Shown here: positions 34,866 through 47,516 of the stretch, piece after piece | Layout of the letters: the number at the start of each line of letters is the position of its first letter | Position numbering within the stretch: the stretch's first letter is position 1 | NCBI RefSeq assembly: GCF_034190915.1 | Contig: NW_026947507.1 | Span: forward strand, 31,238,001-31,302,000 | Reading direction: 5' to 3' | Length of the DNA: 64,000 bases | From: Cavia porcellus | Taxonomy: Eukaryota > Chordata > Mammalia > Rodentia > Caviidae | Made by a program: the position numbers and the translations under genes | The notes under the pieces: generated by a model | What the model was told of the DNA's origin: nothing | Seen by the model: only the letters and a program-made list of their open reading frames with translations | Databases searched by the model: none

Positions 34866-36524
34866 TTAGAAGTCACGGTGAGACTCTCAGCTCTGTCGTG
34901 AGACTCACTACACTGATGTTGCTCACTGAATTCTGTCTCTCCCCTCACTTGCTCACAGCAGGTTGCGCTGTGTCTGTATAGATCACCACTGTGTCCCTGA
35001 CTGGCTGTGTCTTGGAGTTGCAAGTAGCTTAGTCAACTTGGTAGAAGAAATAGTGAAGCATGAATGCTTTGCACCCATGATTTTCCACCTTGTATTTTCC
35101 TTTACTTGAAATATTTATTTCTTTCTCAGTTCTGTGTGAGTACAGAATTTCTGACCCAGTCTCCCAATAGATCGTCCTTCAAGGTAGTCAGATTTCCCAA
35201 TAAAATCTTAACTAATAGTCAAAAGTCAGCTTTTATGTTATGAATTATTTTCAGTTTCTTAAAGGCAGCTGAAAATGGAATCATTTTTATCTTTGGTGTT
35301 CAAAACTTTTGAATTAGCAAACAAGATGTCTGTCAAGATGTGGAGTTTATGGTTATTCCTACAGGAGTGAAACCAGGGGACAGTTCCTAGTACACATGGA
35401 AACCGCAGTGGCTTTTATAAAAGGTTTTGTCTGAATTTATGCTCAAATTGCACTTGAGATCTTACTTCCCAATTATGCATTAAAAGGAATGTGGGCATCT
35501 CTATGATTGTTTTAACCTTCTCTGGCACTGGGACTCGGAGTGCTGATCCTTGATTTACTTTTAAAATTTGGGGGAAAAACTTCATCCTTTAACAGCTACA
35601 TATTTCAAATCTATCTAGAAAACCTTCAGAAATATTTGAAGAGGAACAAATTGTCCTTTTCAACCTGAATTGAGACTGCATATGAAACAGTAAAACCTTT
35701 TGAACTGTAATGACAATGCAGAAAAAAATCTTCGTGTGCTTTAAAATATGCAAGATTAAATATGCATGGTGCTAGATATGTCTGTCACTCTGGTCTCTAT
35801 TTCCTGATGATAAAATACATGCAGTGAAATACATGGCATTTGAGATTTTAACACTCTAAATTACTCTTATTGCTTGAATTTGCACAATTTTTCCACCTGC
35901 CCTATCTTTACTGATTCTGGAAGAGTGATCCATTACACTATTCATGTTTTAAATTCAAAACACAAAAATACAAACTAAGAAAGCAACAATTTGTAGCATA
36001 TTCCTTATGCACAGAATTTTTTTTTACTTTTGAATATTTGCATGTACATAATGAGATGTCTTGGGGTAAGACCCAAATCTAAATGTGAAATACACTTATA
36101 TACATAGTCTACAAGTAATTTTAGTCTGAATGTCATCTACAACCCATCAAATGAGCTAAAAAATGAGCTGGAGTTTCCCACTATGGTGACATATCAGCAC
36201 TCAGACTTTACAGCATCTTTTATTGTGGATTTCAGATTACAGATGCTGAATCTATACTAAAGAAAATGTAGGTGCAGATACCAATGTTGTCCCAGAATTA
36301 TTTAAATATATGCATCATAAGGGAGTACAATAACAACCTGATTTTGTTTTCTTGACTGACTCTCTTGTGAGGCTCTAGCTCCTCCAGGGCAGGCACTGTC
36401 CCTCATTATTCAGAAAGCACTTGGTTAGGAGAGGCTCACACAATCTGAATAGCTGTGGTTGACTTCAGCCCACATATAATAACAACACAAGTATAATAAA
36501 CACTAGGTTGAGTGAATTGTCAAA

Positions 36525-36670
36525 AGGCCAGAGTCTTAGTTCTTCCTTGGTCACTGGTTATGATGAGTGAAGCAATTACATTCTCTGAAGCTCATTTTCT
36601 TATTTGTAAAACCAGAAGAGCTGGACTTGGAGTCCTCTAAAGATTCTTTTGTATGATTCATTTTTCAGAT
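36525..36670 (+). repeat. MIR-like SINE
   Basis: AGAGTCTTAGTTCTTCCTTGGTCACTGG...CATTCTCTGAAGCTCATTTTCTTATTTGTAAAACCAGAAGAGCTGGACTTGGAG follows the MIR core and tail order. Confidence 0.55.
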
Positions 36671-37704
36671 ATCATGAACCTGACCTTGCATCATAATATA
36701 TGTGAGCATTTAGATAAACAACACACATATATCATACATGCTTACTGACTGTACAAATTATGATAAAATAAAGGGAAAGATAGATTCAAGTTTTGCTATT
36801 GTTACTTAATAATTTATCCAAATGCAGAGAGGCAACCAGGAGAAAACTGCCTGACATATGTGCTTCCTTCTACAAACACATTTAATAACAGCATAACCTT
36901 AGCCCAAAACGTCCCAACTTAACAGTGAGATACTTTTTCTAAATATACCCTGCCCTTTCAGGGTCTCCTCTGCTATTTGGTGATTTTAAAAGACACACTC
37001 CGGGAGTCTCCAGTTCCACAATCTGCTACATACAATACGCAGAAAACTGAGAAATCAAGTTTAAAACATGGAGAGACATTATAAATCATAGTTTAAATAT
37101 GAGAAAATAAACAATTTGCCAGATCTCCAGCTAATTAACAAAACCCACCTGGGACTACGAGGTTCACTCAATTTGACCTTAAGAGTAAAGCAGAAAAGTG
37201 AAATATTCCAGATACCTAGCCAGTGCAGCTCCAGGGGAGAAAAATGGGGCCTTGATTGACTTGCAACAGAAATACATTTTCTGAGACACAATATTGCTGG
37301 AAAGTAGATGAGTCAAAAAGGAGCAAATGGATATGCATCAGTTCATAAGCCGTCGTCATCTGAAAAGCTTGGCATAAAAGTTTCCTATCAGACACAGCAT
37401 ACACATTTGCTCCTTAAGCATTCAAGAACCATTTAGTTTATTTCTGGTAGGATTTCTGAGGTTTTCTCCTGAAGAAGGGAATGATAACTACAAGGGATGC
37501 CCAGAGACACACACAGTGGATGCACAGTGCTTCCTAAGTGCTAGAGCCCTGCCCAGCAGCTAACTGGACTTCTGCCCTCCTAGACTTTGCAGAGTTTCAT
37601 TCCCAGGAGTCAAGAAGGGACACTTTCAGGCCCCATGGAGTGAAAGCTCTGCTGTTAATCCATAGCTTCATCCGCCAAAGACTGTAGCATTTAAATCATT
37701 CAGA

Positions 37705-37900
37705 GCATAATATAGTAACCATTTACATCTACATAGCATGATCTAGATGTCAGGCAAAGTTAATTAATCCCCTAAGAACCCTATCAGGAGGTATTATTTA
37801 CTTCCACTTTAAGTGATGTACCAATGAGCCTCTGCTGTATAATGAACCAGGAATTCGTGCAGAAAAACTACCACTGAGAAGTCATCAACCACAATAAGGG
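37705..37900 (-). repeat. MIR-like SINE
   Basis: + strand ACATAGCATGATCTAGATGTCAGGCAAAG...AATCCCCTAAGAACCCTATCAGGAGGTATTATTTACTTCCACTTTAAG fits a reversed MIR. Confidence 0.5.
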
Positions 37901-38705
37901 AAATCCTGTTGGCTTTGGTTGCAAAGAAATTGAATAAAGTCCTGGATTATTTTGGGTTTAGGGAATTTCTTAGCTAAGAAGGAAGGGGTGAGAGTTAAGG
38001 ATGGCAAAATAGTAACCATAAAGGAGATGATGCCCCTGGGTTGCAGTGGTGCTGTTTATAGATGTAATCTGATCTGAAACAGACACCTTCCCTTGAACAT
38101 CCCTAATATTTGTCTCTTGGTTCAAATCCAATAGATAGCAAGATGAGGAAAATGAAGGGGTTTCTTATGTTAAAAGTAGTTTATGAACTTTAGTTTTCAT
38201 CCATTTTTATATTTTTCTTCAAATTTTTTTGTGACAGCTACTTTCACCCTGACACCCCAGCTTCTTCCATTTGCTTTCTAGAATAATGTCACACAGCTGG
38301 AAACCTCAGCATGTAGGACGAGCCTTGATGTTCATGTCTATTTCTTTGTCTACAGTGCTTTCGCTTGCTCTTTAAATAAACATTCCTTACAAATTGTGGT
38401 TCCAGCAGCATTATACCTTCAAGCATTTTGTGTAATGTAGCACTCTGATTCCTCTAATTAGTAAAATTTTGAAAATCACATTCAAGGCAAAATGTACTGA
38501 CAACCTTAAATCTGTCCTGGAAAGAACACTGACTGCTTTGACAGAGTGTATTCAAATACCACATCACATAAATTCAATTATAAAAACAAGGCCTGGGGGA
38601 ATTTATTTAATAATCATATATTAAGGCTGTTTGAGAACTCATTGCCTTAGCATGATGTTATGGAATGCAAACAAAAAATTAAATTTATTAAGAAGAACAA
38701 AATCA

Positions 38706-38830
38706 GGGCCGGGGATTTAGCTCAGTGGCTCAAGCTCTTTGCCTGGTAAGGGTGAGGTCATGAGTTCAATCTGCAGAACCAAAAACAAAACAAAACAAAA
38801 AAAGACTTAAAAAAAAAAGAAAAACAAAAT
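38706..38830 (+). repeat. ID SINE
   Basis: GGGCCGGGGATTTAGCTCAGTGGCTCAAGCTCTTTGCCTGG...GAGTTCAATCTGCAGAACC followed by A-rich (CAAAA)n tail. Confidence 0.85.
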
Positions 38831-40401
38831 CCACATTTCTTCAGATAATAATGGTAGGCAGAATATTTTTTCCTGCAATTCCTGTTCAAGAATTTCCAAG
38901 AAATGCTCCAGAAGGAGAGGTGGACAGAGTTTATTGCTAAACCTACAGAAAGAGTCCAAGAACAAAAGCAGCAGGAGAGATGAGTCCTTTATTTCAGCGA
39001 TAAGAGTGGATGACTGAATTCACGGAAGCTGTATTTTCCAAACTCTTCTTCCAAACTGGCCAAATGCTCAGAGCCTTTCCAAGTACAGCCTGCAGCTTCA
39101 AACCATATTGGTGAAAACAAAGAATTCTTTGGATTATACTAATATCTGCAAAAAATGAAACTTTGTTTCTCCCCTTCCCAGTTCTCCTCTTTCCTTATCA
39201 TACACATTCTCTCATTTTTGGAGAAGATAGTGTAGAAACTGAGCACTGCACAAAATTGAGTAAGAAGACAATTTGTTAAGTCTCAATAAAAGGAGGCAAG
39301 TATAGCTTACCAATGAAAACATTCTTGAAATACCCATTTAGCACCATTTGAGGGTCTTCTCCCACAATATGTGTATAGTGAGTTTTCCAAGGTAAAAATT
39401 GTACAATTAGTCAATAATCATCTCTTTCATAGGAAAAAAACCATTTAGTTTAAAGAAAGGGAAACAATAGGCTGTCTCTTGAAGATGACCACCTGTCCAA
39501 TGAGTTTGGATCCAAATGGCTTCTGTATGTGAGATTAGATGATATTTAACCCTAAACTCAGTCCAGGGGCTCAGGGGGAGCTTGGCCGTCCCAAGGATGT
39601 ATTGCTGAAGGATGCGCTGAGCAGAAGCAATCAATTCACAGTTACCTTAGAAAGGAAAGATAGATTGATTCTCTTAAGGCAGGACAAAGAAAATTGGCAG
39701 CTCATTGTTCCTGGCTCATTTTTTTTCACTACATTATGGATTTTAGTCACTATTACAGGAAAGAAAGATAGGAAATAAGTAAAACTTTTTTCAGATTGTC
39801 CAACAAAATCAGAGCTTCACTGACAAGAGCAGCTGTAAAGCTTTCACTCATTCTTAAAATACCTGCTGAACAAGGTATCATAGAAAACAGACTATCCAGG
39901 TTTGGCCTGTCAAAATCGTAGCATGGCAAAGATAAAATATTTACGCTAAAAAGTGAATTCATGCCACAAGGAAAGAAATGATATCAAACTGAAACACTGA
40001 GAAAATTAATTCCCAGCAAGCAATTGCTTCTGACTTGGGTTTCTTGTTTTGGAGGAGGGCAGAGCAGTAATCAGAAACAGGGAAGCAAAATCCAGAAAAA
40101 AAGAATCATGAGCAAGGTTCAGAAATAGCAAATCTCTAGGCATTTCATGATAGTTTTGATTTAGCAAATAAAAAGGTGGATGTGATTCATGACGATTTCC
40201 CTGAAAATGGAAGATAAAGCACATTTCATCACCAGGTTGTCTGTGGTTGAGTTTTTTAAATACATACAAATTACTGCTCAGAGCCCCCCGCCTCCCTGAA
40301 AAAGTAATCCTTCAACATTTGGAGAACTCCAGTATGTCTTATTTGTATACTGAATCCTCCCTGTTAACTTCCTATTAAACAAACCTGTGTGTCTTCTACA
40401 A

Positions 40402-40470
40402 CAGGGATTCTCATCCTCAGCACTACTGACATTTTAGAATAATCCTTTGGTAAGGAACCATGCCAGGCAG
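40402..40470. mobile_element. hAT-Charlie MITE fragment
   Basis: AGGGATTCTCATCCTCAGCACTACTGACATTTTAGAATAATCCTTTGG resembles the start of a common MER-type hAT element ('GGTTCTCAACCTCAGCACTATTGACATTT'). Confidence 0.5.
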
Positions 40471-40592
40471 AGATCACTCAACAGGCATATGTGAAAGCAA
40501 CAAGGCGTTCAATTTCATACTTGAATGCAGGCAGACAGAGGGCCGAAGAGGCCATCTGCAGGAAACAAAGGCAGGCAGGCTTCTCTATATGG

Positions 40593-40943
40593 TGTCTTAG
40601 TTACTTTTTACACATTGCTGAGACAAAATACTTGATGCGCAAATTTAGGGAAGGAAGGTTTATTTCTTACAGTTTTTAAAGGTTTCAGTCCATACTAAGT
40701 TGGCTCCCAGGCAGCATGACATGGCAAGGCAGCCATTCACGGCCACTGCAAACAGCATAAATGAAAGCGAAAGCAAAGAAGAAAGACCCGCCTTCTTCCC
40801 GTGGTTACACTGGCTCCACCCCTGGGAAGGTGAAACAGTCACATTACTAATCTGAGCGCTAGACAATGAACCAATCACAAATGCTAGATTCAGTAACCTC
40901 CAAGCCTGAATGAGGCTTTGGGGGAACATTTAAATAAACCACA
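40593..40943 (-). repeat. Solo MaLR-type LTR
   Basis: It starts TGTCTTAGTTACTTTTTACACATTGCTGAGACAAAATAC and has TTTCAGTCCATACTAAGTTGGCTCCCAGG, both closely matching the LTRs at 51884 and 53678. It ends near AAACCACAAC. It lies in the last MARCHF1 intron, antisense to the gene. Confidence 0.75.
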
Positions 40944-42077
40944 ACTATAACTTGAAAGAAGGCAAGGGACATTAGATAGGGAAGACCTTAGGAATCATCA
41001 GTGGTCAAATTTTTCTAAATGTCTTGTGCCTTAGTGAGTAAAGTCCTTGAGCTGTCCAGTGTCTTCAGATATCCTGATGCTTGGAAGAGTCCATGCTCTG
41101 TTTTATCCCTTTTATGATATCCTGTGTTTGCGGAGAGCAACTTTGGTGCTGAGCTGGGCCTTCATTGAGAACAAAGCCACTGCTGGTACACAGGTTGGAC
41201 AATGGGAAAGTCATGTCCAAATCAAGCCTGACACCTTTGTTGGAAGAACAGGACAATGTTCAGCAGTAACCCTGACCTCTGTTTACTAAGAGTCAATGGC
41301 AGCCCTCCTAACTCATGTCTGACGATGTACAATCTCTTCAGACAGTACCAGATCCCCTTAAAGAACACAATCAGCAGGCTCAGAGTCTGCAGCCTGCAAT
41401 GAGTCAGTGTGCTAATGGCTGCTTCTCTCTGTGCAATGAAAACTAGAAAAGTCTTTTGCATTCCAAATATGAAGACTCTGCACGAAAAGGAATTTATCTT
41501 TTGCCATGCTACTCTGCTTTCAGTGAGAACATATATATTATCCAGCCATTTATATATGTGTGCCACCACTTATCTATGAATACTAAAATTATACATTCCA
41601 GATTATTCAAATTCCTCATAAAATTATTCACAAAACTTGGATTTAAAGCATTTTAAAATAGATAGCAGGTGAACTTCTTTCTATGCAAAACATGAATCAA
41701 ATTCCAAAACTATCAAAGATTGCAAGGTCAAGATCATTGAGTAATGGTCTCAATTTGGGAATTAAATACCAATAGCAAAAAAGGAACAAGGAGATCAAAA
41801 CTTGAACTAAGTCTTTAAAGGTCTTTGAGCTGTGTATTTTTATTTCATTTTCTTTGCTGAAATACCAGAAAAATTAAGATGTGAGCAATGTTTATTACAT
41901 CCACTTGATTTTTTAAAATAATATATTTTATGAACTTTTTCATGAAGAAACTGAGTCTCTTTAAATATATATAGAACAATAAATTATTCCAAAATAAATA
42001 AATGTACATTATGTTTCAAGTATAGATTACATAACCCAAATCTTTAGAAAGAAAGCTGGAGCTGTGAAAGTAAGACA

Positions 42078-42172
42078 AAATTTTTTTTGTTTTTGCTTTG
42101 CTGGGAATTGAATCCAGGGTCTCACACATGCTGTGCAAGCACCTCACCTGAGCTAAAATCTCTAGGCTAGAA
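42078..42172 (-). repeat. ID-like SINE
   Basis: + strand: TTTTTTTTGTTTTTGCTTTGCTGGGAATTGAATCCAGGGTCTCACACATGCTGTGCAAGCACC...GAGCTAAAATCTCTAGGC. This is the reverse of a tRNA-related SINE with a recognisable B box (GATTCAATTCC-like). Diverged copy. Confidence 0.7.
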
Positions 42173-42751
42173 ATTTTAAAAGGTTATGCTCATTGCCCAA
42201 AAATCATTATTTTAAGGCATTTATTTTACTTTCTGTAATAAAGTTAGTTGCTAAATTTGTGAATAAATATAAAGCATTTATGTGCCATAATTTCTGTAAT
42301 TATCTTTTTTTTTTTTTGTCCTTCAATGAAGCTCTTTCTGCAGGGTTCTAGAACATCGGGTAAGAGTACAGTGTTGTCACTAGATAGATACCTGCTGTCA
42401 ATACACACTAAATATGCAAATTTATGTGAACAAAGAAATCAAACCTGGGCAACATACTTCCATTGTTAAAAATCGCCATCATTAGAATCAAAGATATCTG
42501 TAGGTGAAAGGAACTATGGGAATATTAGCATATGACTAACAAAATACTGCCAAAGATCCAATGCAGTCCACTGTGGACTTTAAACTTTCTAAAATTAAAA
42601 GTTCTATATTCTTCTTGCCAATAGACAATGTTTCAGTTTGTGAGATCAGAAATAGATATGGTGCCCTGGTTCTCCTTGTTTATCTTAGAAATAAAGTACT
42701 TTGTCATGATGGAGACACAGTATCTTCTTTGCTTTTCAAAACATAAAGCAG

Positions 42752-42945
42752 GAGATTGGTACCATGGTACATGCCTGTAATTCTAACGTTTTGGGATGCT
42801 GATGAGAGCAGGATCCCAAGTTCAAATCCAATGTGGGCAACCTAACAAGAACTTCTCTCAGAATAAGAAAACAAAAACAGGAGCTAAGGATAATAGCTCA
42901 GTGGTAGAGTGTGCTGGCTTGATTCCCAATAATACACCTCTATAC
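42752..42945 (+). repeat. B1-dID dimeric SINE (old)
   Basis: B1 half TTGGTACCATGGTACATGCCTGTAATTC...GCAGGATCCCAAGTTCAAATCC, then ID half GGAGCTAAGGATAATAGCTCAGTGGTAGAGTGTGCTGGCTTGATTCCC. Strongly diverged. Confidence 0.75.
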
Positions 42946-43054
42946 ATGCACGTACAAAGGACCATAAAGGAAATAGCACTATTATAAGACATAATATATT
43001 TTTATAACTGTTCACTGTTACAATAAAAGTCCAACACAGAAGCATAGATTCTTT

Positions 43055-44300
43055 TTTTATTAATTTTATTTTATTTAAAAGGAAAAAGAGAAAAAAAGCA
43101 GAACAAACAAAACAGTGTAAGGGTACAAGTAATTCAGAACTACAGTAAGCTATCACCAGTCAATAGACCACTCGCTATCATCTTAGAAACGGTGTTTCAG
43201 GTCACAGGATCAAAGCACACAAAGCAAACATTCAAACAGTGAGACTGCAAACAGTTGTGTTCAGTAATCCAATCCAAAATATTAATATGGTCTTCTATGT
43301 AACACACCTAAACACCCTTGCTGTTGTATCCTTCAGGGCACTTTTCTTTCCCTCTCTTTATTACAACAAAATTTACACACTTTGGGCTTTATTGCTCCCT
43401 TAGATCTTATTACTTTTTTTTTGTAAGAAAATAAAATCAAGCATGACAAAACAAAGCTGTCAGTCAAAACCAAGGATAGACATAGCACATGATGTAAAAA
43501 CAGAGTATACAGTACAAGGTTATCAACAATGGTTACCATAATGACTCTTGCATCCTTAAGAAGAATTGTCTACCTCTTTAGGTATTATAAAGTTAAACAA
43601 AACAGTAGAGAATAAGACCAATAAAACCTAAACTTTGTAAATCTTACAGAACCTCAAAAGAGGATAATAGTCAAACCAGAATGGGCATCATAGTGAATCT
43701 TATTGCCCTCAAAGTAGTTGCCTATACTCTGATACTTGATACTTTCATACAGAGCAGAATAGAGTCTAATCAGTCAAAACAAGATAACAGGGGTATTACA
43801 GGACTTCAAGTTGATAGGAAATCAAAAAAGATACTATAATATATCCTGCTAGTTTTTTTATTTTTTCCCCTTAGTTTAAAAAAGAAATTTTAAAAATTAA
43901 ATAATTTTTTAATGAATAAGGGAGAGGTTGAGATAAAAGGGGGCATAACAACATAACAGTACAGGTTAATGCATGACACTTTCAGCAACCTAGTGCTTCA
44001 CCACCAAATAACCCAACTTAATAGTAGTTACCATAGTGTCTTTTTCTTTGAAATATTTGAATATAAAGAAGCATATTTTCTTACATCCTGTGGTTTCTAG
44101 CCCTTCCTACTATGCTATCCTGAACCATATGCTTGACAACTTTTCTCATTAAGCAATTATGTAACTTACACGACCTTGGTGTTGGAAAAATTGACTTTGA
44201 TCATGTATTTCACATTTGCTGTGAGTGGGCTTTGTAGTTACAGAACTCCTGTAAGGTAATTTTTAAAACTGCTTTTCGGTAAAAGGAAGCTTTTTTTCCC
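43055..44300 (-). mobile_element. Older 5'-truncated HAL1-like copy (3' UTR only)
   Basis: It begins on the + strand with a T-rich run (complement of an A-rich tail) followed by a purine-rich stretch, as at 21240. It then has ATCTTAGAAACGGTGTTTCAGGTCACAGGATCAAAG, equivalent to the TTCTTCGAAATGGCTGTTCAGG block. Later comes TCAGTCAAAACAAGATAACA..TATTACAGGACTTCAAGTTGATAGGAAATC, equivalent to TCAGTCATAGTAAGACAATG..AATACAGGATTTCAGCTTAAGTCAATAGGAAAG, and then ATATATCCTGCTAG. No ORF1 sequence is seen, so it is 5'-truncated. The right boundary is uncertain. Confidence 0.6.
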
Positions 44301-44906
44301 CAGCAAAAGAAATTAAAGGAAAATATAGATGTCTAGGAAAGTGATGGATCATGGCGGTAAAATATAAGATTTAAGAAATGAATGGTTAAAATACTCCAAT
44401 CTTTTCATGTCTATATCCAGTAATTCTGTTTGGTAAGGAAGACACAGCAGTTTTCCTTCTCGTTGTTTTTCTCAGGTGGAATGAGGGTTGGGAGGTCTGT
44501 CTACAGAAGCCCACACATATGTCACCAATTTTCTCCTTCCTCCATGTTCCTGTCCTGCAGATCATGAAGAACGAAGCCCAAGAACACAGCAGCAGGGAAC
44601 TGGGTGTAGTTTATTAGAAAAAACAGAAAAGCTCTCTCCAGCTGAGGGGCCCCAAGGGAGGAAGCTATGGAGGAATTCAAGTCCAGAGGTTTATATGCAG
44701 ACTTTGTACAAACATGAAATGGTGTGGTCATGCTTTTGCTGTCTTCTGACATTAGAGAATGAGCTTTTCCTCACAGTCTAACTTCCCAGGGCTTCTGTCA
44801 GTTTACTGGGGCTGGTGCCTGCACCTGCCTAAGCCCTTTATTTCCTGATCTCACACATGTCCATTACTTCTCTGTGCTAAATGGATTTTAAATTCTGACC
44901 CTTGCC

Positions 44907-44993
44907 GGGGATTTAGCTCAGCAGCATAAGTGCTTGCTTGGCAAATGCAAGGATATAAATTTAATCCCCAGTACCAAAAACAAAAACAAAAAC
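44907..44993 (+). repeat. ID SINE with 17-bp target duplication
   Basis: GGGGATTTAGCTCAGCAGCATAAGTGCTTGC..., ending in (CAAAAA)n. It is flanked by AAATTCTGACCCTTGCC at 44890-44906 and 44994-45010. The usual first GGCT bases are missing, so it is 5'-truncated by a few bases. Confidence 0.92.
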
Positions 44994-45050
44994 AAATTCT
45001 GACCCTTGCCATCAATATGTTCATTATTCTTTCTTAAAAACTTAGTTAAA

Positions 45051-45136
45051 GGGGCTGGGGATTTAGCTCAGCGGCATAAGCACCTGCCTTGGAAGCAGGC
45101 AGTCGTGAGTTCGATCCCTGGTACCGATAAAAAGAC
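45051..45136 (+). repeat. ID SINE with 15-bp target duplication
   Basis: GGGGCTGGGGATTTAGCTCAGCGGCATAAG...GAGTTCGATCCCTGGTACCGATAAAAAGAC, intact A and B boxes. It is flanked by AAAAACTTAGTTAAA (45036-45050 and 45137-45151). It lies 310 nt before the last MARCHF1 acceptor. Confidence 0.93.
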
Positions 45137-45446
45137 AAAAACTTAGTTAAAAGGAGTAAGTGCTGGAGTATTCAAAATCCAATATGGTATTTCATAATTA
45201 CAGCAAGTAACTGATGCTAGGAGAGATCACTGAAGTGATAGTTGAGAAAATTTCCTCAGTTTTAACAATATGTTTATAACAGTTGAAAGGAATTAGGCTG
45301 ACAGTTATAAATCTTCCGAGTCATTAACAATATATTTTTTAACAATATGATTTGGCAGGTATGTTCTTTTGAAGGGAACTATTGAAAAAAGAAAACTACC
45401 AAATCCATTAACATCTTGTTGATAACGTTCTCTTTTTATTTTAAAG

Positions 45447-45745
45447 GTGTCCTCGAATGGCCGTTTTGGACAAAACTGGTTGTGGTGGCCATTGGCTTCA
45501 CAGGAGGTCTTGTCTTCATGTACGTGCAGTGCAAGGTCTACGTCCAGTTGTGGCGCAGGCTGAAGGCCTATAACCGTGTCATCTTTGTGCAGAATTGTCC
45601 AGATACAGCCAATAAACTGGAAAAGAACTTCTCAAGTAATGTGAACACGGACGTCAAAGATGCGGTGGTTGTGCCTGTATCACAAACAGGTACAAATTCT
45701 CTGCCATCTGCAGATGTTGGCCCTCCAGAAGTTATACCGGTCTGA
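45447..45745 (+). CDS. MARCHF1: MARCHF1 terminal coding exon (second membrane segment and cytosolic tail)
   Basis: The acceptor is TTTTATTTTAAAG|GTGTCC. The first two bases complete the Gly codon begun at 31864, giving the junction [11 protein letters not shown]. The exon encodes G plus 98 residues and stops at TGA. Residues 9-27 ([19 protein letters not shown]) form the second transmembrane helix. The rest is the cytosolic tail with two tyrosine motifs of YxxPhi form, YVQL and YNRV, and a C-terminus ending PPEVIPV. Tail motifs of this type govern endosomal sorting and turnover in MARCH proteins (family knowledge; effect here inferred). The frame is intact and the tail resembles mammalian MARCHF1 with a few substitutions. 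Confidence 0.96.
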
Positions 45746-46000
45746 TGGAACTAGTTGGGAGTTTCTTCACCAAGAACATCTTCGTAGCCTTCAGCCACTA
45801 CAAATGACAGATGTGATCCTGCATTATTCACTCCCTTTCTCCTACTGACTCATTTTTCCTTACTTTGCTCAGAAAGGAAAGGAGGAAAAAGAAAATCAAA
45901 TGACTAGGATTCTCACAAGGAACCTAATGGATGATACAGAAATGTGAGATTTGTTGGAATGATTTCTGAGACAATAAAGAACCACTGGTACAAGGAATGC
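45746..46000 (+). other. MARCHF1: MARCHF1 3' UTR, proximal part with first poly(A) signal
   Basis: This sequence directly follows the TGA. A canonical AATAAA lies at 45973-45978, about 230 nt after the stop, and could end a short transcript. Further AATAAA hexamers at 46663-46668 and 48459-48464, in AT-rich sequence with few recognised repeats, allow a much longer 3' UTR. Which site is used cannot be decided from sequence. Confidence 0.6.
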
Positions 46001-47485
46001 TTTTAATCAATGAAGGAAGATTAAATGGACACACGACTTTCTTTACAGTCGCAGGGGAAAAGTTCAAGAACACAGACTTGTATTGTAGTGTGTATGTCTT
46101 CTTTGGGCCTTGTAATGTTGGCTATCTCATGTGGAAATAACAAACATATTTGGTTTTAAGCCTGAAATGGTCTGCATTGTCTTTAAGTCACAGTGGAAGT
46201 AAAGTTGGAGGATGCATATTTTCATATTCAGATTTTTATGGCTACTGTGGAGTCTGGTTATTTTGACAGATGCATGTTCTAAAAATGGATGCAACCCACA
46301 TCTGGAGATAGTAATACCTGGAATCACATTTAAGTCATGGACAAAAGATTCTCTAGAGAATGTCTGAGTTCAATTAGCTCCATTAAGTACCCACAGAAAT
46401 TAAAATTAATTATCAGGTCCTATATTTTATCTGGTTCCTCTAACACAGTGTTTGCCAATAGAAATAGGGCACTGGATGCAAATGTGGGCCACAAATGTAA
46501 ATTTAAAATTTCCAAGTAATCCTATCAGGAAAGATAATAATGGGTGAATATTAATTATGATCATTATAACACTATAAATACAAGTTATTTCAATATCCCA
46601 TCAATGTAAAGTTATCAAAACTGTTTTTAAACCAAGACCTCAAAATCCAGTATGTATTTCATAATAAACCTCAACTTGAATTAACTGTATTAGATAGCAC
46701 AGCTCTAACATTAGAGCTTAATAACAGTTGAATATTTCAAAACAGCAGCTTAACTCATTACTTTATTTCAAAGTTTCACTTAAAGAGCATGGTTTTACAA
46801 AGCACTAAAGTAATCAAATTAAGTACCCTGGTTTGTAGACTGCAAGAAGTCACCATTATTCCAAAGGGGTATAACAAAAATATGGAAAGTAATCTGCCTG
46901 CAGCAAGTTGTGAAATTAACTTGTTTGCTACTATGAAGCATTTATGATAGGGAAGAATTACTAAATATTTTCGGTTATTACCACAAAACTACAAAGTTTT
47001 CAAAATCCATGTCAGTCGAGTGGTTACAACCAAGAATGTAGATCTTATTAAAAAAAAAAAAAAGCAAAAATACTCAAGATTCTGTAAGTAACAAATTGAG
47101 TTTTTTAGGTTTATTATTGCATTCTTTACATATTTATATAAAACTCAAGTGTGAATGATACTGAAGTGAGCTACATTAATAATTGTAGATATAGTGGCCT
47201 GCTGAACGAAAGATGTCTTACATTTAAAAAGTGAATTTTGTTAGTTGTCATATTTATTATCATGAAAAGGCAAGGATGGCCGTAAGAACCAAAGCATGGG
47301 TTATCACAACGCACAAATCTGGGTATCACATTAGTGCACTTTGTAATTTTAAGTGTGTTTGTTCTTCACTGATTATCAAAGGAAAAAAATAAGATTTTAA
47401 TGAGAAAGACAGTGTGGCTATTAGTAGTGATTAATGCCAAATCCAAATAGTCCCATTCCTAGAAATAAAGCAAAGGTAAACAATG

Positions 47486-47487
<2 letters not shown>

Positions 47488-47516
<29 letters not shown>
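47488..47516. repeat. (GT)n microsatellite
   Basis: About 14 uninterrupted GT units, in the MARCHF1 downstream or 3' UTR region. Confidence 0.97.

Larger units (their letters stand above)
31865..45446 (+). other. MARCHF1: MARCHF1 last intron (13.6 kb)
   Basis: The intron runs from donor GTGAGA to acceptor TTTTAAAG. It contains a possible ancient L2 remnant, MER5A pieces, MIRs, a MaLR LTR, a B1-dID dimer, several IDs and the 3' end of a HAL1-like copy, listed separately. Stretches 32000-33690, 34870-36520, 38830-40400 and 40950-42070 hold no gene or repeat I can identify. The open frames there (up to 186 codons at 33550-34110) show no recognisable domain. Confidence 0.85.

Noticed and set aside
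45051..45136. tRNA gene-like A and B boxes
   Set aside because: These belong to ID SINEs (also 44907, 48691, 55831, 56044), with 3' A tails and target duplications. They are not tRNA genes.
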